This document shows, in pieces, positions 50,345-61,285 of a stretch of 64,000 bases of DNA. Below the pieces are notes generated by a model. The model did no database searches, was not told the origin of the DNA, and saw only the letters and a list, made by a program, of their open reading frames with translations. How positions within the stretch are numbered: position 1 is the first letter of the stretch; every line of letters starts with the position of its first letter. The DNA lies in NCBI GenBank assembly GCA_003993805.1, contig RSEF01000001.1:70234845-70298844 (forward strand). The letters are read 5' to 3'. The DNA comes from Himantopus leucocephalus. Taxonomy: Eukaryota; Chordata; Aves; Charadriiformes; Recurvirostridae. The position numbers were made by a program, and so were the translations under genes.

Positions 50345-50762
50345 AGCTCAACTTGGCTGAACTGAAGCGGAGATTCCCAAGGGCCAGAGCCACGGCGGGT
50401 GTGCGTGTGTGTATGTGTGTGCCTGTGCGTGTGGGAGGGAGCGAGCGAGCGAGGGAGAGACAAAAACTCCGTCAGCCCGGACAATGCCACCTCTTGCTTA
50501 AAGCTTCCAAACTGTTATCCTTTCCCCCCACCCCCCCCCTCCCCGTTATCACCGCACCAAGTAATCTGTCTTTCCCCCCACCCCCACCCCCCCCCCTCCT
50601 CTTGGAAGATATGGAAGAGAGAGATAAAGCGGCTGCCCCTGGGCTCTGACTGCGCGCAGCCCGCATGCCTCCGCCGCCGCAGCCGCCGCCGCTCCGCAGC
50701 CGCCGCTCGCAGCCAGCCCCTTGCAGCGGGATGGGATGCAACTTCTGGTAATTGGATCACAG
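50345..50762 (+). other. Candidate first exon with splice donor (gene not identified)
   Basis: The right edge reads GGATCACAG followed by GTAGGAAAG: a CAG/GTAGG junction at 50762/50763, a reasonable 5' splice site, followed by a pyrimidine-rich stretch that fits an intron start. The left edge is unknown; I place it after the T-run only as a guess. The segment is CpG- and GCC-rich like a vertebrate 5' UTR. Three overlapping short frames lie in it: 50611-50649 (12 codons), 50665-50751 (28 codons, Pro/Arg-rich, stopping at TAA) and ATG at 50736. The last runs nine codons (MQLLVIGSQ) exactly to the donor in phase 0. Either the exon is all 5' UTR with upstream frames, or translation starts at 50736 and continues in the next exon. 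I do not recognise the protein. Confidence 0.45.
50521..50598 (-). repeat. Two C-rich tracts, G-quadruplex potential on minus strand
   Basis: Two similar segments (50521-50545 and 50571-50598), each CTTTCCCCCCACCCC-like, lie 26 bases apart in the candidate exon. On the minus strand each has several runs of four or more G. They create Gly- and Pro-rich spurious frames. Confidence 0.75.
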
Positions 50763-53700
50763 GTAGGAAAGCTTTGGTTTCTACTGACGTTTCCTCTGTG
50801 GTTGTTTTTGGTGGGTTTTTTTTCTTCCCCATTTCCTTTTTCTTGCTATTTTTCTTTTTAGTTTTCTTTTTTTCCTCCCCTTTTCTTTTTCGTCCTCTAC
50901 CCTCCTTCCCCTTCTTCGCCGCACCTAAGGATTTCACCCGCTGCTGTCATAGCAAAGCTCCCGCCAAGAAAATAATGCCCAAGGAAAGAGCTTACGTTTT
51001 GCTTCCTGGCAGAAGGAACAGAACAAAACATAGGGAAACTTTTGCTGAAAGGGTCCATAGCGGTGCGGGTCATCGGGGAAAGGCAGCGAGAGGAGGGAAG
51101 GCAAAGCGATTGCCCCCGACACAGAGCCTTCCTCTGTTGAGTTACAGTTGCGATATTAATCCCAGAATCGAGTCTAGCACGGTATAGCGGGGAAGGAGAG
51201 ACGCAGTCGCCTGATTTAGAAAAACCTCACATTTTCCAAGCGCTGTCCATGGGTTTTTCATGTAAATTCTTCATTCCAGCACAGGGACATCTCCCGGACT
51301 ACCCTTCCCAAATCCCGCTGTGACATGTTTGTTGACGACTCCTGCAAAATGTCACCGGGAGCCGGGAGCGGAGCCCTCCCTGGGGACCAGAGCCTGCCTG
51401 CGGGGCGCACTGGCTGGCGGGTGGGAGGGTAGAGACGGGGCAGGGGGTATCCCTGCCATACCGGGCATCATGCAGGGATGCCGGGGTATAAGGGAAGGAG
51501 GCTTCCTCTGTGCCAGTGCGGTCCCTCGCCCCCCAGCATCCCTCCTGAGGAGCGTGCGCCTGCCCGGGACCAGTGCCCGTCTGCGCTGCCTCAGGTCTCA
51601 GGTCCTGCCTCGGGGAGGGGGACCGGGGTCGCGGGGCGCTGCCGGAGGCGGGGAAGGTGTGGGGGTTCCCCGGCTCATTTCCGACCCCACTTCACTGGCG
51701 CGGCGCCCCTGGGGTCCGATCCCTAGTGCGGCCAGGGAGCCGGGGGAGGATGCTCCAGGGCCGGGGCCGGCTAGCCCCGCTCCCCCGGCAAGGCTGAGCC
51801 CCTGGCAGGGCTGAGGTTGTCCCCGCCGTGCATCCAGGCTTCTGTTCTTTCCTCCCGTGCCTCCGCCACGGGGTGCTTGTGGCCAGAAGGAGCCAGCTGA
51901 TGCCTTGAGAGGCAGCTCAGATCAGGCTGTGGGGGAAAAGCTGCCTCCCAGAAACAGCTCTGGAGCACCGAGGTCCTGGTGCTTCCCCAGAGTTCAGCCA
52001 CTTCGGAGGCTCCAGAAGGGCAAAGTGCTTCTTCTCGGGCAAAAGCCGAGACCCCCATCTCTCCAGCTAGGGCCACTCTTCACTTCTCGTCTTCCCAGTG
52101 TTCTGCTCCCTCTCCGTGCCTGCCGGCTTCCCCGCGGCTGCCCGAGTGCCAGGGTGATTCCCCACTTGGAGGATCAGGCGGGAAGCGATAAGGCCAGATT
52201 CTCCCCTCCACTCGTGTCTCCTCAAGGCAGCCGGGCAGGAGGGACCTGCTCCAGCCGGCCAGGAGCTCCCGGAGGGCGGCTTTGCCTGCCACATCAAGGC
52301 CGGCTGCCAGCTCCGAGGGGAGGTTGCCAGGGCTTGTAACTCCTTCCCACGGGTCTAGGAGTGAGTCCTTACCCCTTTGCTCGGGAAAGGACAAGGGACT
52401 CTCCCTCCGTCCCCCATAAGATTGTTTTTCCCTACTATTTTCATGTGCTAAAGTTCCTTTAGGGAAAGGAGAGGTAGCTTTTTTTTTTTTTTCAGCTGGA
52501 AGAGGATGCCGGGGAGGGGGGTAATTCTTGTTGCAAATCTAGCTGGAATATCATCTCTCCCCATTTTGATGTGTCAACCAGTGTGTTTGCACACATTGGC
52601 TTGTCCCTGTCCCTTAAGGAAGGTCTTTTCTTTGCAGAAGGGAAAAAGGCAAAGGGAAAAAAAAGAAAGGGGCCAACCTCTGCTTGACAGCCTGCTCTTG
52701 CAGTTTTGATGGGGAAAAAAAATCACACACACACCCCCCCAAAAAAAAAAGACCAACAATGAGGAAGGTTAATATAGGAGATCAGAAGTATGCACGCTGT
52801 CTTCTTTTATGGTATTGCATCGCCTGCAACCACAGCCCCTGTCTAAATACACACCAGCCTTGATCATTTGGTTTATGACACCAACCCCTCTCAGTGACTC
52901 GTCTATAAACCGCGATAAGCTACACAGAGTACACTCCCTCTCTCCTTTAGGCTCTTTTTGATTATAACTTTGACTGAACTTCCCCTTTGCAGGACCCCTG
53001 GGCTGCAAAAGCAGCCCTGTTTTCTTTTGCTCAGGGGAGCGAGAAGTGCAGTGGACTCGCTGACTTGGCGAGCATGTGCCCCACCGAGTTGCCCTCTCTG
53101 CCCCTGCCTGCAGCATGCCGTGATTTCTGCATTGCAGTCCGCTTGGGAAAGGGGCTCAATACATGGGGAGGGGGGTCTAGAATGTCCCCAAGTTGCTTTG
53201 GATGGAAGGCAAAATAATAAAAAGGAGAGGTCATGCTTTTCTCCCATCCAAACTCGAGATTTTAAGTAGTATCGTCTACCCAAAAGGTTGTAACTCTGCA
53301 TCTAGGCAGAGCTTTGGGAGATTTGGACCATGCGTTATCCTGAGTGTCCTGAGGAGGTTGAAGGGGCAGCACCCATGCTGTGCTGTGCCATTGCCTGGGA
53401 GGGAGACCAAGACACAGAGAAGGGGAAACCAAAGCCACCAGTGAAAAACAGTATTTGTGTATAAAAGCATATTTTTTTGCCTGCATGTTCAGTCCCATGA
53501 CCCACTGTCACTTTGTTTTTCACCTCTGGGCTGACTCCCTGTGTATGTTTTGTGGCTCTCAGTTGCTCTAATTGCTAGGATTTTTCAGCCCATTGAGTGT
53601 CTAATTCAATAGTTTTTTGAGAACATCTACTATGAAATCCCCCAGTGTTGTTGATGCAGTCCCAGATGGTTACTCTGCCCCACTTCGCTCCTGTAACCCA

Positions 53701-55398
53701 CTCACCCGTTCACCCAGACTTTCTCTTCTCCACTAATATCATGACCTACATGCAAAAGACTTATTTTCTGGTCCCGTTTCCATAGCAATGCAGCATGGGG
53801 AACACAGACAAACCAGTAATAATGAAGCAGATTCCCTTTCTGTGAAATCAAGACCTCTTTGAAAGTTGAGTTCAATTTAAGGGAAAGTGGGGATCCGCGG
53901 AGAGTTTGATTTCCAGCCAAAAGCCCAGGTCTCCGCACCCTCTAGTGCCAAAGGCAGGTGAGGGAGAGCATCCATGGGCACAGGGGACATGATGCTTGAG
54001 AGTGAATTACGGAAGAAGGAGAGAAAGAAGTGGTATGAGATAAGGACATTCCCTCCAGGGCATGTTTCCAGCCAGCTCTTCCCTCTTCTAAATCCCAAGC
54101 TACAAAAAAAGGCAGGTGGCGTTCAGATGATCCTGGTTCGATCACCCAGAGGCTAACACCAGTGGGTGGGTTAAACTACAGAGGAATAGGTAGGGAGAAA
54201 TTAAAGCTGGGAAGCCCAATCCGTATTTCCCATTTATTCACAAATTTTGGATCTCTCTGGCTTTGAGCTTTACAGCTTGCAGCGACTTGCCGCTAATTCT
54301 CAGAGATTTGAAGGCACGGAAGAGGATTACTCACTTGTGAAAATGCTGCCCTGACCTCCTATGGGGTCTTTGGGTGGGTGGATGGGTGGACAAGAGTAAT
54401 CAGGCTAAGGAAAGCTGAAGGAGCTTAGATCCAGCTCATGTGAATGACAGGGATAACTTTTTCACAAATGCTTGTAGCCTTAAATCTTAAAAAGCTTAAA
54501 TTGTATGGTAGCATTTCAAGCCCTGTTAAATCTGAGCCTGGGTTCCTGTCTCTAAGAACCAGGCTGGACAAAGGACCAAGCACTGAGAACTGCTGTAACT
54601 GAATGAGACAATTAGCGCACTCTTCACACACCACCCTATGCATCTCTTCCAGTTCCTATATTTTGGCAAAGATAAGTTTCAGTTTTTCTGGGGTCTCCAT
54701 GGCACTTCCTGCGTTGGAACTGCCCCAAAAGGTGCAGAGTTATCTACTTGCTTGTCTGCGTCCCACTAGCTGAACGCCAACCTCCTGTGCCTAGCAGATT
54801 GCATTCCCCAGCCCTCTGTACCAAGCCAAGTCGGGATTGCTTAGTGACTTATCCCACTGCCTTCCTACATCTTCTTGATACAAGTGGGCAGAATTAAAAG
54901 ATGAGGCCACCCCTGGAGTTGTATTAAAAGGTTTCATCCCTTTCCCATGGGCTCTGAGCTTATTTCTATGTAAAAATGCTTTAGGCTGCAGAGCTGCCTG
55001 TCATTTTGGACTGTCTGTCCTACCTTTAAAGCTGTATCATTAGCTGTATCTAACATCGTCTATTCCCTGGCGAGAGAGATACATATCAGCAGGTGTTCCA
55101 AAGAGACATCTCTCATATAACATGATTTTAAGTCCCAAGAGAATGGGACAGGGTGAAGTGAGTTCATCTCCTTCCTATCAAACGCATCCTAAAGAATGCT
55201 TGCCGATGAGACTAAGATATGCAGTGGAATTTCAGTAGTCCATGTGGTTCATGTATTCATTTTTAAGAATATGGTAAGGATAAAATGAAACAGACCATCA
55301 TTTAGGGCCAGCTGCTTTGCTGAGAGACTTCTGTGTGTTTTCTTTTTGATGAGATAATCCTCTGATTCCTGTCTTTCCAGTATCTCTTGTGACTCCGT

Positions 55399-55496
55399 GG
55401 GCTAGATTCTCATCTTAATTACATTCTTTCAAATCAGACTCCACTGACTTTAATTATTTCTGGTTTATTCTAGTGCAATTGAGCTCAGAATTTGAC
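55399..55496. mobile_element. Ancient amniote dispersed repeat remnant
   Basis: 'ggctagattctcatcttaat', 'aatcagactccactgacttt' and a closing 'gtgcaattgagctcagaat' follow the layout of a palindromic reptile repeat read as 'agatcctcagctggtgtaaatc...ctccattgacttcaatgga...'. Recognition is weak, because inner arms have decayed, and I give no family name. Confidence 0.35.
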
Positions 55497-58400
55497 TTTC
55501 ACAGAAACATAGTAAGTGTTGTAATTAGAATAAGCCCGTGTTTTGACAACTGTTCATGGAACAGCTCTGTTTCGTCAGCCTCTGCCTAAAGGGAAAGGCA
55601 ATGTGATAATGGGCACTGGGAATAGTATGGGGCACCTCTGACAGTGATGACAATAAAAATCTCTACGAGAGGCCACAACACAAATAGGTGAGAAAACCAG
55701 CATCTCCCAGGGTTTTCCTCAAGCTCTTAGAAAGCTCTGAGTAAACTGTGGGCAGGTGTGGGGTTTTTTTTAGGTTTTTGTTCTCTTTTTTTTTTTTTTT
55801 TGAGAAAGAGGAGGAACGAGACAAAAAATATCTTCATAGATCTTTCTTCTGAATCATTGTGAAAATTAGTGTTGGAAACCAAGGAGATAAAATAAACCTA
55901 GTGGTTTAAAAGAATTCTCTTGCTTAGTAATTTCTCTGGGTGAGGATTCTCAGGTAGTATGCATATATAAAGCTCTCTTGATATTGGTGGAGATAGGATG
56001 ACCTGCAAACTCTTTTTATAATTTTATAATCCATTTTTACAATCCATTTCATAACCCTGAGAAATAAAAATTAGCAAAATCTGTCCATGGGAAATAATAA
56101 GTTTCTGATACAGCCTGTAACATTTTCACAGATTCCTAAGAAATTTTCTCTTGGCTTTGCAATAAATTGCTGATGTCTATTTTATACTCATCTATCTCAT
56201 ATTTAGTCAATTAGAAAGCAAAGTGGTCATATATTGAAAATGATTCACAAATTTGTTCATGAATAATGGCAACAAGCTCATTCTACTATGATTTCTGAGG
56301 TCATTTAGTGCAAGCCTATGACCTATGATTTATTCATGAAAATATTCATACATCTCAAAAGTTTCATGAACGTTAGCATGAATAGTTAATGGAAATTGTG
56401 TTATTTGTTATCATTACTCATTATTTCCCTATTCAAAAATGCATCAGTCATCCAGTTAAAGATCATTAGAACATAATGATTGCAACATTGGATCAGGCAG
56501 GTAGTTTGTCTTGTCCAGTATAGTGTCTCTATCAGTGTCCCTTACCACACGCTTCAGAGGCAGGTGCAGGGAATGCTGCCCTCGATAACTGCACTGCCCT
56601 CAAGTAGAATGTTTTAATACCCGCCAGCTTGTGTTTGCTCGCTGCCTGGAGACCATTTCCAAATGAAAACAGATACCTGCCTTCCTCAGCAAATGGAGGT
56701 TCTAGACAAACTGCAGATACACTCACTGGCCAGATAAGCAGCTAATCCGGTTTTGCCTTCCAGTAAGTTCACTACCTTAGTGATAGCATGTAGCAGTGAG
56801 TTCAGTAGGTTAATTACATATTTTCTTGGGAAATCACACTCCAAGCAACCTTTGATTATTTAAATTAGTTTTCTTTCAATGTTATTGCTGCCTTTCTGTT
56901 ATAGGACGTGAAAAGGCCAACAGGAGCACCCAATTCATTGTATAGGTGCCATTCACTCACTCAAGCATGAACCCTCTTGTTCTTTTCTTCCCTCAGACAG
57001 TCCCAGGGTTCCCAATCACTTTGCATGTTTTAAAAACTACTAATTCTTCCATCTCCTTTTCTGGCAATGGATTGACCCATGTGGACACTGTTTTCCACGT
57101 GAGGACTATTGGCTTATATAATAAAACTGTTTCCATTTTAAGACCTTTTACTCCTTGCACAAATGGAAACTTTATTTTGTTTATTGGGTTTGGGGTTTTT
57201 TTGACTGCTGCTGTAATTGAGCAGAATTTGCAAGTGGGTTGTCCATGGTGATGTTGATATCCTTCCCTAAATGGTCACAGCTAGCTTAGAGTCCAGGAAG
57301 GCTTCTGAGTATTTCACTCTACCTGGGATTGTTCTGCATTGGCCAACACTTATTTCCATTTGCGATCCGAATGCTAGATTAACCGAACTTAGTTAGCGTA
57401 CTCTGAAATACTTCAGTTCTTATTGCCTTTTTCTGACAGCAATAATTTCAGTAAAGAAGTTATACGTGATATACAATCTTGGACAATGCAACTGTTAATA
57501 TTTTACAGTGAAAAATAATCATTCATGTGTAGTTCCTGCTTTCTCTCTCTTAAACAGTTTCCAACTTGTAATAATAAGCTACTTCTTCTACAATGACTTA
57601 AATTCTTCAAAGAAATCTTGTCAAAGGATTTAAGAAGGTACATAAATACCTATATATACACACTTATCAGGTTGTTTTTCTTGGTCTATTAGCTTGATGC
57701 TTCAAAGAATGTATAGAAGAAACAACATTTCTTTGAAAGAAACAGTGATAATTTTTTTTTCTTTCTCTCCTGTATGTAATTCTAGTTTTTGTTAGTTTCA
57801 ATCAATTTACCTGGAAGTAAAATAAGACTTTTCAGTATGTAATACCTAAGACCAATCCAGTGCCTGTCCTAAAGATAGGTATGCTAGCTGCTACTCTCCA
57901 GTCCTTCTGTAGTGTATCTGACTTCAGCGACAGCTTACGTATTTTTGCTATCAGCGCAACCACTTCATTTTCAAATGCTTTCCAAACCCTTGCATATATA
58001 ATCATGAGGTCCTTGTGACATGCTGCTATTCAGTTTATCAGTCTGTTCCAGTGTTTCCCCTTTCAATGTTTCACATTCTGACAGCTCACGTCCTTTCTTG
58101 TCTTGAAAAAAATAGGTCTAGTGTGGACATTGGCACAGCATTGTTTGCGGGGAATATTTACTCAAATGAATCACTCGGAACCTCTGCAAAATCCTTTTGC
58201 TCATTAATTATTCCCATTACCCCCAGATGTGCAGCAGATCCCATTGGTTCCTGCCTAAGATGGGTGAATTTAAGACCTTTCAGAAGTGTCCTGCAGTTCC
58301 CCCCCATGTCCCCCTCCCAAGCTCATGTCAATTAACACATCCTTGGCCCTCTTCATTTACAGCTGACATCTTGTTTGTGCTTTTTTTATAATTTTCCTCC

Positions 58401-59104
58401 CTTAGCCAGGGGCTTCACCAGAGCTGAAGTGCCATTTCCTGAAAGTTAGTTGCTTGGCTAAAACCACCTCTTGGACCTTAACATTTCACAGCACTACCTT
58501 TTTTTCCTATCTTGCCTTTCAGTTTTCTTTCTGCATGACTTCACTGAATCAGAAACCGTCTGTTAATATACCTATTGTTTTGAATCTATGGATTTTATGT
58601 TCTTTTTCTTCCATCCTTTGATTTTCTTTTTTTCCCCCCCTATCCTCTACTTCCAGTACTTTTTAAGCAGTTCAGTAGTTATTATCGGTTTTAACCTCAC
58701 ACTCTTAACGTAGTAAGAAGTTCATTACTATTCAGTGGCTTAACTGTATCATTTCTTCAGCTACTTAAAACTAAGTTAAGAACACATATTGTCATGTTCT
58801 TCAGTTATTCTAGAAATCACTTAGAATTTTTTTTTTTATGCGTTTTTACCAGTTGATGGATCAATGTACAGGTGGGTGAAATCACCCATAATTGCCATTT
58901 TATTAGACCTAGTTGCCTCTTTGATCTCTCTCCCAGACATGTCCTGGTCTAAATGTGCTAATGCTTTGTGCAAGCTTTAGGATTTAATTAAATAATATTT
59001 TTATGCTGAGCACACAGGAGCCAGACCAAGGAGATCACGGATAAGCTCCTGACCATGCCAACAGCCTCCTGCCTGACCTTTGACAAGTTCCTATGGCCTG
59101 ACAC

Positions 59105-59235
59105 AAAGCCTGCTGAGGTCACAGACAAACTCTTGTTACCTTTAGGTAGGCTTTGGCTCGGCTTCCTAAAGTGAGGAGAGTAACTCATGACAGCGTTGTG
59201 AAGATTCAGTGGCCACAGTTTGCCAGGTATTAAGG
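59105..59235 (+). mobile_element. MIR-like SINE 3' fragment
   Basis: 'gctcggcttcctaaagtgag', 'gagagtaactcatgacagcg' and 'ttgtgaagattcagtggcc' match in order the MIR 3' half ('ctcagtttcctcatctgtaaaatg', 'cctacctcatagggttg', 'ttgtgaggattaaatgag'). Diverged. Confidence 0.45.
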
Positions 59236-61164
59236 TTCAGCTGTGGTGCTGCTGCATGAAAACAGGAGCAGACAGACTCCATCCACAGCGGCTTTTTTTG
59301 CACTGGGGTGTTGAAAGTTGAGCCTGGAGCTGGTTATCAGGAAAGTTTTTGTTCAGAACAGAGGATAAGCTAAATGTTCAGCATCCCTCCAACAAAAAGG
59401 TGCTTAAGCTTCTAACTGCTCCAGATCTTGGTGAGGAGTAAAAGGACAAAATGACTAACCTGGCCAGTTTTACCTTGAGGAAAGTAGATCTCATAATATG
59501 ATTTTATTTGAAAAAAAAAAAAAAAAAGGAAAGAAGAGAGAAATAAATTGAAAGCAGCATTTAAGGACTAGGCCTAGCTCTGGGGCTTACTCAGTTCTGT
59601 GTATTTTCAGTTTAGTCAGTGTTCAGTAGGGGTAAAATTGCCAAAGTAGGGTTTAGAATGCCATGACCTCACTCGGATCATACACTGCATCAGAGTTGTT
59701 GACAAAAATTATACAGACTTGCTGGTCTTCCTGGTCCCCCCTGTCCCAATAATCATTTCTGATGTAAAACAGAATTAGTGGACTCTTAGAGCAGGACACA
59801 TGGATGGAGCAATGTCTGTGTGTGGACAGAGAGGGTACACTTTTCTCCTTCACCATTACCTGGGTCCATTATCGCTACTATGGTAGATTAATTATAGTTC
59901 TTCACACTTCATTTGATACCAAGGCCAGATGATGTATTAAAAACAGTTGCCCTCAAGACTTACTTTCCTATGTGTCCAGCAGCATTTTGACATGGTGGGA
60001 AATTCAGTTTACTCTATTTTATATATAATATTGCATGACAGTAAATTAATATATGGGTGGAAAATGAAGACAGATGAGGGCTGGTGGTGGGAACCCTGGG
60101 GAGGTGGTTGGTATGGAACAAGCACATGGTCAAATTGCTCCTCACTAAACTTTAGGACTGTTACTTAACATGGATGTTGGGGGAAGACTGTTTTTTAGGG
60201 TAAGAGGACTAGCTAGGGAGATGTCTTCCCTGCTGTTTCTTTTCCATGCTTAGGCTAAACTGCAAACTGATCTCCTGATCCGTTACTGGCATCTTTCACC
60301 CACACTAATTTCACTTTTCTAGCAGTGTATTCTCAGTCGATGAAAGCTGTCAGAACATGAGTGACATGAAAGGAGAGGCCATCACCAAACAAAGTGCTAT
60401 ATTTAACCTGGCAGTGTCATGCCTTCTCAGGTCTGACCTTGAGCCCTGGCAGTGAGGATATAAATGAAGCATCTTGGTTGTAAACTTTCTTCCTTTAGCC
60501 AAACATGGAAGACTTAAATATAAGGAAAAGCAGGGAAGAAGGAAGGTAATACAAGTTACCCTTTTTCTTTTGACATTTGTGATAGCCAGCACACGTAGCT
60601 GCCACTAGAAGGAAAGAATACGTGAAGGGCTCACTGTTAAATTCTCATTAAAAATGTCTGTTTGATGTCTGCAAGTCATTTTCACGATCTCATCCACTGG
60701 GAGTAAATGTAGGGATCTTTACTGAAAGGTTTTGACATCAGAAGCAGTTCCCTGCGAGGAATATCATACAGTTATTATTCATTTTGCAATGTGATTCAGT
60801 AAAGGGGAAAAAACCCAAAAGTATACAATTGGAAAGAAACAAGGAAGGAGAAAGAAAGAAGATGAAGCAAACCATTTGGTCTGTTTTGTTTGTAGAAAGC
60901 TTGTAACTATCTCTCTCCCTTTCTTTAGCAAAGAGTGAGACTGTATATCTCCTGCTTTGAAGCACAGGGGAATGCAAAATATCTGGCTTCAAAAACCCTA
61001 GATAACTCAAGTATTGCCATTCTTTTGAATGACAAATCTGACAATTAATATTCCACATTATTGTCTTTAATGCCTTTTAAAAATCAAAGGGGTGTGTGGA
61101 AACGACACATAAATAAAAAAATGAAGAGCGATTTTCTTGTTACTCCTTTTGGACAATAGTGACA

Positions 61165-61285
61165 AGGGCTGAATTCCTGGTTTCACCACAGATTACTGAT
61201 GAGACCTCAGACAAGCTCAGCAACCTCCTGTACCTCAGCTTCTAACATGGAAATTGTATAAAACAACATTTGCATTCTCACATAT
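61165..61285 (+). mobile_element. MIR-like SINE core fragment
   Basis: 'gaattcctggtttcaccaca', 'gattactgatgagacctcag', 'acaagctcagcaacctcctg', 'tacctcagcttctaacatgg' and AAATTGTATAA run parallel to the MIR core and 3' half ('tgtgaccttgggcaagttac', 'ttaacctctctgtgcctcag', 'tttcctcatctgtaaaatgg'). Diverged. Confidence 0.5.

Larger units (their letters stand above)
49980..52350. promoter_or_regulatory. CpG island, right block, with candidate promoter
   Basis: CpG-rich sequence resumes at about 50.0 kb and runs to about 52.35 kb, with a short pyrimidine-rich dip at 50.8-50.9 kb just after the proposed donor. No TATA box is obvious near 50.3 kb, which fits a CpG-type dispersed promoter. Plus-strand frames such as 50399-51187 (Cys/Val, then Pro/Phe, then basic) and 51320-51814 are composition artefacts: they cross microsatellite, C-tract and the proposed splice donor. 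Confidence 0.75.

Noticed and set aside
50399..51187. 262-residue plus-strand open frame
   Set aside because: It begins in a GT microsatellite (Cys/Val repeats), crosses C-rich tracts and the proposed splice donor, and shows no domain. It is stop-poor by composition.
53930..53960. Possible CTCF site in CACCCTCTAGTGCCA
   Set aside because: Partial core match only; without a matrix score or ChIP data it is not distinguishable from chance.
54125..54155. B-box-like GGTTCGATCACC
   Set aside because: The last bases break the GGTTCGANTCC consensus and no tRNA or SINE context surrounds it.
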